Assembly: GCA_963772065.1 (NCBI GenBank)
Contig: CAVYVZ010000004.1
Location: 1 to 64,000 of the forward strand
DNA from: CAVYVZ01 sp963772065
GTDB lineage: Bacteria > Acidobacteriota > Vicinamibacteria > Vicinamibacterales > UBA2999
Direction: 5' to 3'
Length of the DNA: 64,000 nucleotides
The notes under the pieces were generated by a model. It was not told the DNA's origin. It did not search any database and was given only the letters and a program-made list of their open reading frames with translations. A program made the position numbers and the translations under genes. This document shows positions 46,501 through 55,092 of this stretch, piece after piece (the stretch's first letter is position 1; the number at the start of each line of letters is the position of its first letter).

Positions 46501-48774
46501 ATGTCGACGCGGACCAGCTCCGTGTTCATCACGGCCATTGCCTTGGGAATTCTGACGATTGCCGATACAGCCAGTTCACAGCAGGCGCAGAACCCTCCTC
46601 AAGCGGCGGCCAACGAGCTGCTCGTCGAATTCGAGCCATGGGTAACTGAACAATCGAAGGACTCGCTGCGCCGCCTGGTCAAAAGCGCGCGAGCCTCGCG
46701 CGTCCGAAGCAAAGGCCAGGGACACCTCGAGCGCATTCGAGTCGCCGCCGGCGGCGATGTCTCTGCCGCTATTCGAGCCCTGCGGCAGAGTCCGCTCGTC
46801 CGCTTCGCAGAGCCGAACTGGATCTACCAGCACCAGGCCACATCGAACGATCCGTATTACACGAACGGATCGCTGTGGGGAACGTACGGAGACGCCAGCT
46901 CGCCCGCCAATCAGTTCGGCAGCCAGGCGGCGGAAGCATGGGCAGCCGGAGCGATGGGCGACTCCACTGTCTATGTCGCTGTCATCGACGAGGGCGTCGA
47001 TTTCAATCATCCGGATCTGGCGGCGAACATCTGGACGAATCCATTCGATCCGGTGGACGGCCTCGACAACGACGGGAACGGCTACCGCGACGATGTGCAC
47101 GGCTGGGATTTCTATCAGAACAACAACTCGGTGTACGACGGTGGGCCCGGCAACACGACGGTTGACGCGCATGGAACGCACGTCTCCGGCACCATTGGGG
47201 CTACGGGCGGCAACGGCACTGGCGTGGCCGGGGTCAACTGGAACGTCACGATCATCTCCACGAAATTCCTTGGCCCCAACGGAGGCTCAACCGCTGACGC
47301 GGTCGAAGCGCTCGATTACATCGTCGATCTCAAGCAGCGGCATGGCCTGAATATCGTCGCGACGAACAACTCATGGGGCGGAGGCGGCTATTCGCAGGCT
47401 CTCCACGACGCGATTCTTCGGGCGGCAAAGGCGGGCATTCTGTTCATCGCGGCGGCTGGTAACAACGGTACGAGCAACGACGCCAGCCCACGCTACCCGT
47501 CGAACTACTCAACATTGACCGCCACCGCCACAGAAACGGCCGCCACTTACGAGGCAGTGACTGCAGTGGCATCGCTGACCAGCGCGGGCGCACGGTCGAG
47601 CTTTTCGAACTATGGGAAAGTGTCTGTCGACCTCGGTGCCCCCGGCAGCAGCATCTGGTCAACGACGCCAAGCAATACCTACAGGTCGTTCAGCGGTACC
47701 TCGATGGCGACGCCACATGTCTCCGGCGCCGCGGCACTGTACAAGTCCGTCAACCCGACCGCGACTGCTCAGCAGGTAAGAAGCGCAATCCTTCAGTCGG
47801 CGACGACCACGCCAACTGCATCGATGGCGGGGATCACCGTGACCGGCGGCCGCCTGAACATCGGCGTCTGGTTCACCGGGCCTCCGCCGCCGACAGCGCC
47901 TGCCGCGCCGACGGGACTCACGGCGACGGCCGTCGCGGCGAGCCAAATCAACTTGTCATGGGCCGACAACGCGAACGACGAAACCGGCTACACGCTTGAG
48001 CGCTGCACCGGTGCGTCCTGCACGAATTTTGCGCCGATCGCCACGCTTGCCGCGAACACCACGTCATACCAGAACACCGGTCTTGCGGCCTCGACGACGT
48101 ACCGCTATCGGCTGTTCGCTTCGAACAGCGCGGGCAATTCAGGCTACTCCAACGTCGCGTCAGCCACGACACAGACCGGCGGGACCGCGCCAGCGGCTCC
48201 GACCGGCTTGACGGCAACGGCGGCCTCATCGAGCCAGATCAATCTCTCCTGGACCGATAACGCAAGCAACGAAACCGGCTACATCGTGGAGCGCTGCACC
48301 GGCGCGTCGTGTACGAACTTCGCGCAAATCGCAAGCCTGGCAGCGAACTCGACGTCGTACCAGAACACCGGCCTCGCCGCCTCGACGACGTATCGCTACC
48401 GTGTGTTCGCCTCCAGCACCGCGGGCAACTCCGGCTACTCGAATATTGCGTCCGCCACCACGCAGGCTGGCGGGGGAGCGGGCGCGCCTGCGGCGCCGAG
48501 CAATCTGGCAGCGGTGGTAGTAACCGGGCCAAATGCGAAGTGGACCGAAATCACGTGGACGGACAACTCGAGCAACGAAACCGGCTTCCGGCTCGAACGC
48601 TGCACCGGATCGGGATGCACGAACTTCGTGCTCATCAAGAGTGTTGGCGCGAACGTGACAAGAACTGAAGAGTATCCGGTTACAGCCGCGACGACGTACC
48701 GCTACCGGCTGCGGGCATACAACACCTCCGGCTATTCGGCGTACTCGAACATTGCTGAAACCACTACTCCGTAA
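46501..48774 (+). CDS. Secreted S8 subtilisin-like serine protease with three FN3 domains
   Basis: This is 757 residues: signal peptide (VFITAIALGILTIAD), an I9-type pro-domain (ELLVEFEPWVTEQSK to FAEPNWIY), and an S8 catalytic domain with Asp163 (VIDEGVD), His224 (DAHGTHVSG) and Ser401 (GTSMATPH). The triad is complete. After it come three fibronectin type III domains; the first two (APAAPTGLTATA... ASATTQ) are near-identical at the protein level and the third is diverged. Each has a Cys pair (ERCTGASCTNF). The AGGAG upstream fits. It probably degrades extracellular protein. Confidence 0.9.
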   Translation: MSTRTSSVFITAIALGILTIADTASSQQAQNPPQAAANELLVEFEPWVTEQSKDSLRRLVKSARASRVRSKGQGHLERIRVAAGGDVSAAIRALRQSPLVRFAEPNWIYQHQATSNDPYYTNGSLWGTYGDASSPANQFGSQAAEAWAAGAMGDSTVYVAVIDEGVDFNHPDLAANIWTNPFDPVDGLDNDGNGYRDDVHGWDFYQNNNSVYDGGPGNTTVDAHGTHVSGTIGATGGNGTGVAGVNWNVTIISTKFLGPNGGSTADAVEALDYIVDLKQRHGLNIVATNNSWGGGGYSQALHDAILRAAKAGILFIAAAGNNGTSNDASPRYPSNYSTLTATATETAATYEAVTAVASLTSAGARSSFSNYGKVSVDLGAPGSSIWSTTPSNTYRSFSGTSMATPHVSGAAALYKSVNPTATAQQVRSAILQSATTTPTASMAGITVTGGRLNIGVWFTGPPPPTAPAAPTGLTATAVAASQINLSWADNANDETGYTLERCTGASCTNFAPIATLAANTTSYQNTGLAASTTYRYRLFASNSAGNSGYSNVASATTQTGGTAPAAPTGLTATAASSSQINLSWTDNASNETGYIVERCTGASCTNFAQIASLAANSTSYQNTGLAASTTYRYRVFASSTAGNSGYSNIASATTQAGGGAGAPAAPSNLAAVVVTGPNAKWTEITWTDNSSNETGFRLERCTGSGCTNFVLIKSVGANVTRTEEYPVTAATTYRYRLRAYNTSGYSAYSNIAETTTP
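47890..48475 (+). repeat. Tandem FN3-coding repeat (two units of about 290 bp)
   Basis: The first two FN3 domains of the subtilase are encoded by strongly similar consecutive units, starting at the repeated GACGGGACTCACGGC/GACCGGCTTGACGGC. Recent internal duplication and gene conversion are likely. Confidence 0.75.
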
Positions 48775-49086
48775 TCGCGGAACGAACGCGCGAGTGATCA
48801 CAAATGATCGGGATGAGACGCGAACGGAAGGCGCTCGGGTTCATCGACTACAACGGCGGCTTGAAGATCAACAAGTTCTCTCCTCAGCTCGTGTTGCGGG
48901 ACTAACGACAGAGCCCACGGCCGTCATCGCTATGGGATCGCCACCGCCACACCGGCTTTGATCCTCAGCAGCTGGCTGTGTGGCGCAGGACAGACGGGCA
49001 AGGGTGCCCTCGCGTCAATCTGCCTGGCGGCTGAATCGACGCAGGCGTGCTAGGGTCGTGCGGGAAATCCGTCGTACTATCGATCG
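48775..49086. other. Non-coding stretch holding a copy of a crp-type 3' end
   Basis: At 48827-48955 the sequence matches the last codons of the Crp-family gene at 52984-53058 and its downstream DNA (about 90% by eye; shared GGGTTCATCGACTACAACGG). The frame is broken and no rest of the gene is present. TGATCACAAATGATC at 48794-48808 is a further GATC-type repeat piece. Nothing else was seen in the stretch up to the DUF1206 start. Confidence 0.7.
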
Positions 49087-49890
49087 ATGAACGGTTTCGG
49101 CGCCATCGAGTCGCTAGCCCGCGTGGGCTTCCTTGTGAAGGGTGTGCTCTACGTGGTCATCGGCGCACTGGCCCTCCAAGTCGCAGCCAAGGCAGGCGGA
49201 CGCGTAACGGGGACTCGCGGCGCGCTCACGACCGTCCTGGGACAACCATTCGGCCGTACGCTGCTGCTCGTAGCCGCCATCGGGCTTTTCGGCTACGCCG
49301 CCTGGCGCGTCCTTCAAGGTCTCCTCGATTCGGACCGCCTGGGCCACGATTGGCGCGGCCTCGCAATCCGTGCGACCTTCGTGGTTCGCGGGGTCGTGCA
49401 TGCGGTCCTCGGTTGGCAGGCTTTCCGCCTCTATCGTGGGCTGTCGGCCTCGTCGGGAACCAGCGAGCGTGAATTCGCCACCGAGGCATTTCAATGGCCG
49501 CTCGGTGATTGGCTGGTAGTCCTCGTGGGGCTCGGCCTCATCGGCTTCGCCGTGCAGCAGGTGTACGCGGCGATCACCTGCCGATTGGAGCGAAATCTCA
49601 ATGTCGAAGAGATGCGACGCGAGGCCGGCGAGTGGGCGGTCGGCCTCAGCCGGTTCGGTGTGGCGGCACGGGCCGTTGTCTTTGCGCTGCTCGGATGGAC
49701 AATCGTCGTCGGCGGTTGGTTCCGCGATCCGTCGGGAGTCGGCACCACGGCGTCGTCATTCCGCACTCTCGCTGCACAACCGGGCGGGCTGGGCCGTTGG
49801 CTTCTCGGCGTGACGGCAGCAGGGTTCGTCGCCTACGGCTTCTACGAGATCATCCACGCGCGCTATCTACATATCCGACGCGTCCGGTAA
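49087..49890 (+). CDS. DUF1206 membrane protein
   Basis: This is a 267-residue protein with three repeated helix pairs of the DUF1206 type: ESLARVGFLVKGVLYVVIGALAL, GLAIRATFVVRGVVHAVLGWQAF and GLSRFGVAARAVVFALLGWTIVV. Each has the Arg-x-Gly/Arg-x-Val core. There are about six transmembrane helices. Function is unknown; it is often found in stress-related or single-gene contexts. It is the last gene before the truncated tRNA copy. Confidence 0.85.
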   Translation: MNGFGAIESLARVGFLVKGVLYVVIGALALQVAAKAGGRVTGTRGALTTVLGQPFGRTLLLVAAIGLFGYAAWRVLQGLLDSDRLGHDWRGLAIRATFVVRGVVHAVLGWQAFRLYRGLSASSGTSEREFATEAFQWPLGDWLVVLVGLGLIGFAVQQVYAAITCRLERNLNVEEMRREAGEWAVGLSRFGVAARAVVFALLGWTIVVGGWFRDPSGVGTTASSFRTLAAQPGGLGRWLLGVTAAGFVAYGFYEIIHARYLHIRRVR

Positions 49891-49895
49891 GACCT

Positions 49896-50047
49896 GTGAG
49901 GTGGGAATCGTGCCCGAAGACCGAGCCGCGAAGCGGCGAAGGTCGAGCGCCTGATGACCACCTTCGGTCCCGCGCCCCGCAAAGCGGGGCGTGGTGCCGG
50001 AGGTGGGAATCGAACCCACACGGGCGGTAAAGCCCACCGGATTTTGA
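49896..50047. repeat. Left direct repeat: tRNA-Leu 3' fragment plus flanking hairpin element (putative att site)
   Basis: 49992-50047 is identical over its length to the 3' 56 nt (CCA end through the anticodon loop) of tRNA-Leu at 63684-63772, on the same strand, and then stops abruptly. The adjoining 49896-49965 matches the hairpin-forming element at 63583-63657. A GC hairpin (CGCCCCGC-AAA-GCGGGGCG) at 49972-49990 lies between and is unique to this copy. This is what a left attachment site of a tRNA-integrated element looks like. Confidence 0.7.
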
Positions 50048-50375
50048 GGCGCGGGAATCGAGTGATCCGATGTGATCAGAACCGCGCGGACCGGACGCGA
50101 ACGTAATCAGAAGTGATCACAACAGGACGCTTCGAACAGAAAGCATCGCACGCTGTCGCACATTGCGGGCACCGGCCTTCTAAGCCTAAGCCGGGCGTCG
50201 CAGGTCGAATCCTGCCGCGCCCGCCTCGGCGAGGGTGGGGACGATAGTGGCGGCGAGGCAGCATTGCTGCCTTCGCCAATCCGACCCAGATCACGTTATC
50301 TAATTCGTTCTCGGCGGGCGAATTCGATGAGTCCGTTGGCCGTGCCGCATAACAGTCCCCGCTCGAAGCTCCGTC
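50048..50375. other. Non-coding junction with GATC-type repeat
   Basis: Sequence after the tRNA fragment runs into the repeat at 50057-50160 (CGAGTGATCCGATGTGATCAGA, then GTAATCAGAAGTGATCAC and GCTTCGAACAGAAAGCATCGCAC). It matches 42312 and, for the second half, 53335-53410. No gene is supported before the coiled-coil gene. Confidence 0.6.
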
Positions 50376-50795
50376 CTAGTGGACGTCGCTGCGGTTGCTA
50401 GGCTTCAGCTGTCTGATAGTGTTCCGCGCGTCCTCCAGGAATTGCATCTGCGCGAGGTTGATCCTCAGCGCTTCGGCTGTGGCCTCGACGGCGGCAATCG
50501 TGGCGTGACGAGCCTCTTCGGCTGCTTTTCGGGCCTCTTCGGCTGACTGTCGAAGCGCCTCGCGCTCCTGTCGGACTGATTCCAACTCCTCCCGATATTG
50601 CTCACGGAGCGCCCTGGCTTCCTCGGCGAGCACCCGGAACTGTTCTGCCTCCTTCCTGGCCGATTCCGCCCACGCGCGGTCCTGTTCGGCACTATCGCGA
50701 TCCCGATCCGCCTCCTGCCGGACATCTTCAGCGTCTTCCCGCCCTTGCTCAGCCTCCGCGCGTCGAGACTCAGTCGGGGTGTTTTCTTCAGACAT
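50376..50795 (-). CDS. Coiled-coil hypothetical protein
   Basis: This is 139 residues with an AGAGG ribosome-binding site. It is almost entirely charged helix (AEAEQGREDAEDVRQEADRDRDSAEQDRA, AEEARKAAEEARHATIAA), with heptad-like Ala/Leu spacing, a short C-terminal non-coiled tail (AQMQFLEDARNTIRQL) and no Cys or Trp-rich core. It is probably a soluble coiled coil, of no recognised family. It is the first gene of the putative island and faces left. Confidence 0.6.
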   Translation of the reverse strand: MSEENTPTESRRAEAEQGREDAEDVRQEADRDRDSAEQDRAWAESARKEAEQFRVLAEEARALREQYREELESVRQEREALRQSAEEARKAAEEARHATIAAVEATAEALRINLAQMQFLEDARNTIRQLKPSNRSDVH

Positions 50796-51126
50796 GTGTC
50801 CTCTCGCCGGGTACCACGGGGCTTCAGCCGTTCCGCAATTCCCGGTCGATCCTCACATATTGTAATGAAGGTCGCCTAGGGAGCTGGCTGGCTCGAGGAG
50901 AGTTACACCTGAGTCGAGAGGCTGAAGACTCGGTTTGCGTGACGATTCCGGCGGTCGGGCTGATCCGAGTCCGATCTGAGTCGCACACCTGATCCGGACC
51001 CTTCCTGGCCGTCCTGCCGTCCGACGAGAGCTGTGCTGTTTAGAACAGCTTCGATTTCGTTCCGTCCGTAAACTGGCTTTCCCCACCCGGACGCGCTCAC
51101 CCCGGCGGTTTCCAAGGGTCCGTCAC
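50796..51126. other. Intergenic region between divergent units, 331 bp
   Basis: No coding frame is credible. It must hold promoters for the coiled-coil gene and the sensor kinase. An A/T-rich CACATATTGTAATG at 50853-50867 is the best -10 candidate. ACCTGAGTC and CTGAGTCGCA repeats appear at 50908 and 50977. Confidence 0.35.
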
Positions 51127-52218
51127 ATGCTAGATTTCTTTGTCGCCGCCAACCGCGAGGAGATCATCACGCGTTGCCGGGCGAAGGTTGCGATCCGCTC
51201 GCGGCCGATGCCCTTCGACACGGAGATCGATCACGGCGTTCCCCTCTTCCTCGATCAGCTTCTGGAAGCCCTCCACGTCGGCTCGGACCCGAAGCCGGAG
51301 ATTGCTCAGAGCGCGATCCGTCACGGCCATACCCTGCTGCGAAAGGGATTTACCGTCTCGCAGGTCGTCCACGAGTACGGCGACGTCTGCCAATCCATCA
51401 CCGAGTTGGCGATGGAGATGAATGCGCCGATCAGTGTGGCGGATTTCCGGACCCTGAATCGGTGCCTCGACGAGGCAATCGCGGGCGCCGTCACTGAATT
51501 TGGACGCGAACACGAGCAGTCCGCCGTCGATGGCGCAACGGCGCGCGGCGCGGAACAGCAAGGGTTTTTCGCACACGAGTTGCGGAATCTGGTCAACACG
51601 GCCATCGTGTCGTTCGAGGTGCTGAGAACGGGACATGTGGGAGCCACCGGCAGTACCGGGAGCGTGCTGCATCGAAGCCTCATGGGATTGCGGGCGCTCA
51701 TTGCGCGTTCGCTCGCGGAGGTGCGTCTCACGCAGGACATTCAGAACCAAGAACGGATCATGGTTGCGGGCTTCATCGAGGAACTCGGCGCGGCGGCAGC
51801 ATTGGAGGCCAGCCAGCGAGGCATCACGTTCACCGTGCTGCCCGTCGAAGTTGGCGTGGCCATCCAAGCGGATCGACAAGTGCTCGCCGCGGTCGTCGGA
51901 AACCTGCTGCAGAACGCGTTCAAGTTTACGCGGCCGAAGACCGGCGTGACGTTGCGCGTCGGCGCGAGTACCGAGCGCGTGCTGATCGAGATCGAGGATG
52001 AATGCGGAGGCCTTCCCGGCGCGAATCCCGATGATCTGTTCCGCCCGTTCGAGCAGCGCAGCGCGGATCGAACAGGCCTCGGTCTCGGTCTCGCATTCAG
52101 TCGATGGGGCGTCGAAGCGAACAATGGCCGGATCTATGCGCGCAACCTGCCTACCCGGGGATGCGTCTTCACCGTTGACCTCCCGCGGGCCCCAGTTCTC
52201 GCCACCACGGTTGTGTAG
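51127..52218 (+). CDS. Cytoplasmic sensor histidine kinase with RsbRD-like N-terminus
   Basis: This is a 363-residue protein. The N-terminal 130 residues are all-helical, with IRHGHTLLRKGFTVSQVVHEYGDVCQSI, which is the RsbRD_N/globin-sensor-like pattern. His150 in FFAHELRNLVNTAI is the phosphoacceptor. The ATPase domain has the N box NLLQNAFKFT (Asn263), DECGGLP and GLGLGLAFSRW. No transmembrane helix is present, so it senses something inside the cell. No receiver gene is adjacent; the nearest is 53427-54305. Confidence 0.85.
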   Translation: MLDFFVAANREEIITRCRAKVAIRSRPMPFDTEIDHGVPLFLDQLLEALHVGSDPKPEIAQSAIRHGHTLLRKGFTVSQVVHEYGDVCQSITELAMEMNAPISVADFRTLNRCLDEAIAGAVTEFGREHEQSAVDGATARGAEQQGFFAHELRNLVNTAIVSFEVLRTGHVGATGSTGSVLHRSLMGLRALIARSLAEVRLTQDIQNQERIMVAGFIEELGAAAALEASQRGITFTVLPVEVGVAIQADRQVLAAVVGNLLQNAFKFTRPKTGVTLRVGASTERVLIEIEDECGGLPGANPDDLFRPFEQRSADRTGLGLGLAFSRWGVEANNGRIYARNLPTRGCVFTVDLPRAPVLATTVV

Positions 52219-52401
52219 TGTCGAAGCCTAAGCGGGGAACTACCAAAGAGCGGGGCCAAGCGTTACCCCACTCGTAGCTGAGCGCGTTGCGATTTGCGAC
52301 CACAGGATGTTCGTGTCAATCTGAACGAACGAGTGTCCTCAATTCGGCGGCGAACACCCGTGACAGTGGGGCGCCCTCGCCACAGAGGGCGGAAAGGTGC
52401 G

Positions 52402-53058
52402 ATGGCCGGGTCGAAGCGCGCACCGACGCTCAAACCTGCCGGCGTACTCGAATGGACGGGCGTCCGAACACGGCGCGTCGAGTACGAACCTCAGGCGATA
52501 ATCTTTACTCAGGGCGATCCGGCCACGAGCGTCATGTATGTCGAGACGGGCGCCGTACGACTGTCTGTCGTGTCGCACGCGGGGAAAGAGGGCGTGGTCG
52601 CCGTCCTCGAGACCGGCCATTTCTTCGGCGAGGGCTGCCTTGCGGGGCAAACGTTGCGGATGGCGACCGCGACTACCATGGCCTCGAGCACCATCCTGGT
52701 CGTTGAGAAGGCCGAAATGGCGCGGCAGCTCCACGCCCGGCCCGCGTTCGCGAATCGTTTCCTCTCTCACATGCTGACGAGGAACATCCGAATCGAAGAA
52801 GATCTCATCGACCAGATCTTCAACCCCAGCGAGAAGCGGCTTGCACGCACGCTTCTGCTGCTCGCGCGGTACGGTGAACCCAAGGCGTCTCACCGCGCAC
52901 TGCCGAGGGTGTCTCAGGAACTCCTGGCGGAGATGGTCGGAACGACGCGCTCGCGGGTCAACTTCTTCATGAACAAATTTCGGAAGCTCGGGTTCATCGA
53001 CTACAACGGCGGCTTGAAGATCAACAACTCTCTCCTGAGCGTCGTGTTGCGGGACTGA
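52402..53058 (+). CDS. Crp/Fnr-family transcriptional regulator
   Basis: This encodes 218 residues from the ATG at 52402 (GGAAAGG upstream; the longer frame from 52294 is non-natural). The cyclic-nucleotide-type barrel is EYEPQAIIFTQGDPATSVMYVETGAVRLSVVS with GHFFGEGCLAGQ. The C-terminal winged helix is RVSQELLAEMVGTTRSRVNFFMNKFRKLGFIDYN. There is no Fnr Cys cluster. Family members bind cAMP or another small ligand and activate transcription. A truncated copy of its 3' end lies at 48827. Confidence 0.85.
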   Translation: MAGSKRAPTLKPAGVLEWTGVRTRRVEYEPQAIIFTQGDPATSVMYVETGAVRLSVVSHAGKEGVVAVLETGHFFGEGCLAGQTLRMATATTMASSTILVVEKAEMARQLHARPAFANRFLSHMLTRNIRIEEDLIDQIFNPSEKRLARTLLLLARYGEPKASHRALPRVSQELLAEMVGTTRSRVNFFMNKFRKLGFIDYNGGLKINNSLLSVVLRD

Positions 53059-53326
53059 CGACAGAGCCCACGGCCGTCATCGTCACGGGATCGCCACCGC
53101 CCACACGTCGGACGTCCACCGCGAAGATCGGCACGCCTGGTACCGACCAGCTGGATTGAGGCCGTGCTGCACGACGCGCTTGGTCCTCGGTCTCGAAGAG
53201 CACGAAGGCAAGGCCCGCGCCCTCGACGGGGTCCAACCAGTAGCCGCCGACGAACCCTTCCGCAGAAGGCACCCGCGGCAGAATCTCGTTCGTGAACGAA
53301 GTGGCGACGGGCGGCGCTGTGATCAC
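53021..53326 (-). pseudogene. Truncated small alpha/beta-barrel (ABM-like) protein
   Basis: This frame encodes TNEILPRVPSAEGFVGGYWLDP, EGAGLAFVLFETEDQARRAA and PGVPIFAVDVRRVGG, like the C-terminal part of short monooxygenase-like proteins. The expected N-terminal strand and helix are missing, and the GTG start lies in the GATC-type repeat at 53320. It overlaps the Crp gene by 38 nt at the 3' end. Its last codons are also copied at 48900-48955. It is probably a remnant, cut by the repeat. Confidence 0.45.
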
Positions 53327-53410
53327 AACCGCGCCGGGCGGACGCGAAGGTGATCACACGTGATCACGAACGCACGCTCCGAACAGAAGGCGTCGCACAT
53401 CGTCGCAGGC
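53320..53410. repeat. GATC-rich dispersed repeat, copy C
   Basis: It contains GTGATCACACGTGATCAC (a palindromic core) and CTCCGAACAGAAGGCGTCGCAC. The right part matches the copy at 50057 and the left part resembles 42312. It sits between the truncated ABM-like frame and the receiver gene. Confidence 0.6.
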
Positions 53411-53426
53411 CAGCCTGTCCGCGTGA

Positions 53427-54305
53427 TCAGCGCGAGCCGAAGGAGCCGGGCGCGTCGAGATACTTCACGAGCACGACCTCGTTGCGCCTTTCGTTGAAGA
53501 TCAGTTCGTCGACGAGCGCCTGCGTCATGGCAAGCCCGAAGCCACCAGGGCGCAGCCCCTGCTCGTGCCGCACACGAACGTGCTCGAGGGGATCGGCTTC
53601 GGGGTTGGAGATGGCTGCGTGCGAGAGGCTCTCGATATCGAACCCCTCTCCCGGGTCGGCAATTCGATACAACAGCATGCGCCTGGCGCGGAGATATGAG
53701 ATCCGGACCGTCCGCGTCGGATCGAGCTTGCCACCCCATTCGACCGCGTTGGTGAGCAATTCCCGAAACGCCTGCGCGACGGATTCACGAACGTCCGAGG
53801 GCAAGTCCGTTTCGAGGTGCATCACGAATTCGTGAATACGTTCCGCCGCCTCGAACGCACAGGGGGCCACAAGCTCCACCCATTGCGGGGTCGCGGACAC
53901 GACCTCGATCGGAAGGGCGGCGGCGGTTGGTGCGGCCAGCACCTGGCCCACAACGTCCACAATCTGCTCAGGTGTCACAGGCTTCAACACATACCGTTCG
54001 GCTTGTCCTTTCACCGCCCGCAGCACGGTGTCGACCGTGTCATCGCCCGTCATCATCACCACACGCGGCGGTGTGGGTAGCGTGCGGGTCCGCGCGAGGA
54101 CATCCAGTCCGCTCATCCGCGGCAGGCCGACATCCAGCAGGATGACGTCGATGTCGTGGTGTTGAAGTCGCAGCAGCGCCTGCGCACCGTCGGCGGCCTG
54201 GTCTGTTTCGTAGCCTGCGTGCTCCAGCGCCGCCGCAACCATGTCCCGGATAACCCGGTCGTCGTCGACGATGAGGATGCGGGCGGGATGCTGCAGGATG
54301 GCCAT
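53427..54305 (-). CDS. Receiver domain fused to RsbW-type ATPase domain
   Basis: This encodes 292 residues from the ATG at 54305. The N-terminal receiver has ILIVDDDRVIRDMV, phosphoacceptor Asp in VILLDVGLPRMSG, the Thr in MMTGDD and Lys in YVLKPVTP. The C-terminus is a HATPase_c_2-like domain: VAQAFRELLTNAVEWGG, RIADPGEGFD, GLRPGGFGLAMTQALVDEL. This is the layout of response regulators that act through an anti-sigma or partner-switching kinase. It suits phosphorelay from the RsbRD-like kinases on either side. Confidence 0.85.
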   Translation of the reverse strand: MAILQHPARILIVDDDRVIRDMVAAALEHAGYETDQAADGAQALLRLQHHDIDVILLDVGLPRMSGLDVLARTRTLPTPPRVVMMTGDDTVDTVLRAVKGQAERYVLKPVTPEQIVDVVGQVLAAPTAAALPIEVVSATPQWVELVAPCAFEAAERIHEFVMHLETDLPSDVRESVAQAFRELLTNAVEWGGKLDPTRTVRISYLRARRMLLYRIADPGEGFDIESLSHAAISNPEADPLEHVRVRHEQGLRPGGFGLAMTQALVDELIFNERRNEVVLVKYLDAPGSFGSR

Positions 54306-54415
54306 CGTCTCGAAGTCTCTTCGCGAGCGGCCCATTCTGGCACCCACACTTGTGCTGTCAAGCGCGCAGATCGGGGATTGATGCCTCTGCTACCGATTCT
54401 TGCTTTGCCGTCACC

Positions 54416-54705
54416 ATGCAGCGTTGTAGATCACTCATGCAGTTGTCGCGGGCGTGGCGGCTGTTCATCACGGCGACCGTGCTGGTCCCTGCGGCCTCTG
54501 CGTCCCTTAACCTCGTGCGAAACGCCGGGACCGTTCAGGAACATCGGCGGGTCTGTCCGCGCGTTGTGGATCCGCGCCAAGGGGATCCGCGCACCGTCCC
54601 GCCGGTTCAGTCTTCCTCTGCTCAGCGTGCGGACGGACGTGGCTCGTGTGTGGTCGGACAGCCCGTCCGTTTGACGGCTTTGGCCTGGTCCAGTTGGCAA
54701 CATGA
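54416..54705 (+). CDS. Small zinc-ribbon protein A, copy 2 (frame broken once)
   Basis: The signal-like start (AWRLFITATVLVPAASAS) and LNLVRNAGTVQEHRRVCPR are here in one frame, unlike copy 1. Two extra bases in the CGCGCG run at 54559-54563 break the frame inside the first CxxC. After correction the ribbon reads CPRCGSAPRGSAHRPAGSVFLCSACGRTWLVCGR and ends LATstop at 54705. Both copies therefore reconstruct the same 95-residue protein, each with a different indel. Confidence 0.5.
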
Positions 54706-54754
54706 GCTGAGGAGTCACGACTCACGATAGGCGAACCCACTGGGCTCCCCCCCA

Positions 54755-54958
54755 ATGAAACGCTTCGAACGCTATCTGAAACCATGTCCTGAATGCGGAA
54801 CCGCCGGGACGCTGATCATCGTCGACCACTTCGGGACGCTCGTGCTCTTCTGCCCGGCATGCGAGCACGGGTGGACCGCGCAGGAACGCCGCCATCGTGA
54901 ACGGCGAAAAGACTCGGCCGCCACCGCGGAGGAACGTCGAAAGGCTTCCCGCCGTTGA
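54755..54958 (+). CDS. Small zinc-ribbon protein B, copy 2
   Basis: This 67-residue protein begins MKRFERYLKPCPECGTAG and has LVLFCPACEHGWTAQERRH. Both CxxC pairs and the basic tail are intact. It differs from copy 1 mostly by conservative changes (such as YEHF to VDHF and ALI to TLI), which suggests both are or were under selection. It lies 49 nt after protein A and converges on the kinase at 55093. Confidence 0.7.
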   Translation: MKRFERYLKPCPECGTAGTLIIVDHFGTLVLFCPACEHGWTAQERRHRERRKDSAATAEERRKASRR

Positions 54959-55092
54959 GCGAGTACCCGTCGCCAAGAACGGCGGCGGGTTCGGACCGTT
55001 GAAAATCTCGGCCCGGACGTCCAATACTCTGGCGCGCGAGAGCGCCACACGACGTATCCCCGCAATGTCGAGATTGCGGTCATGAAGTAGCG

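Larger units (their letters stand above)
54380..54960 (+). repeat. Twin zinc-ribbon locus, copy 2
   Basis: This matches 37189-37760 in the same orientation. It is inside the putative island while copy 1 is about 12 kb outside it. Confidence 0.85.
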
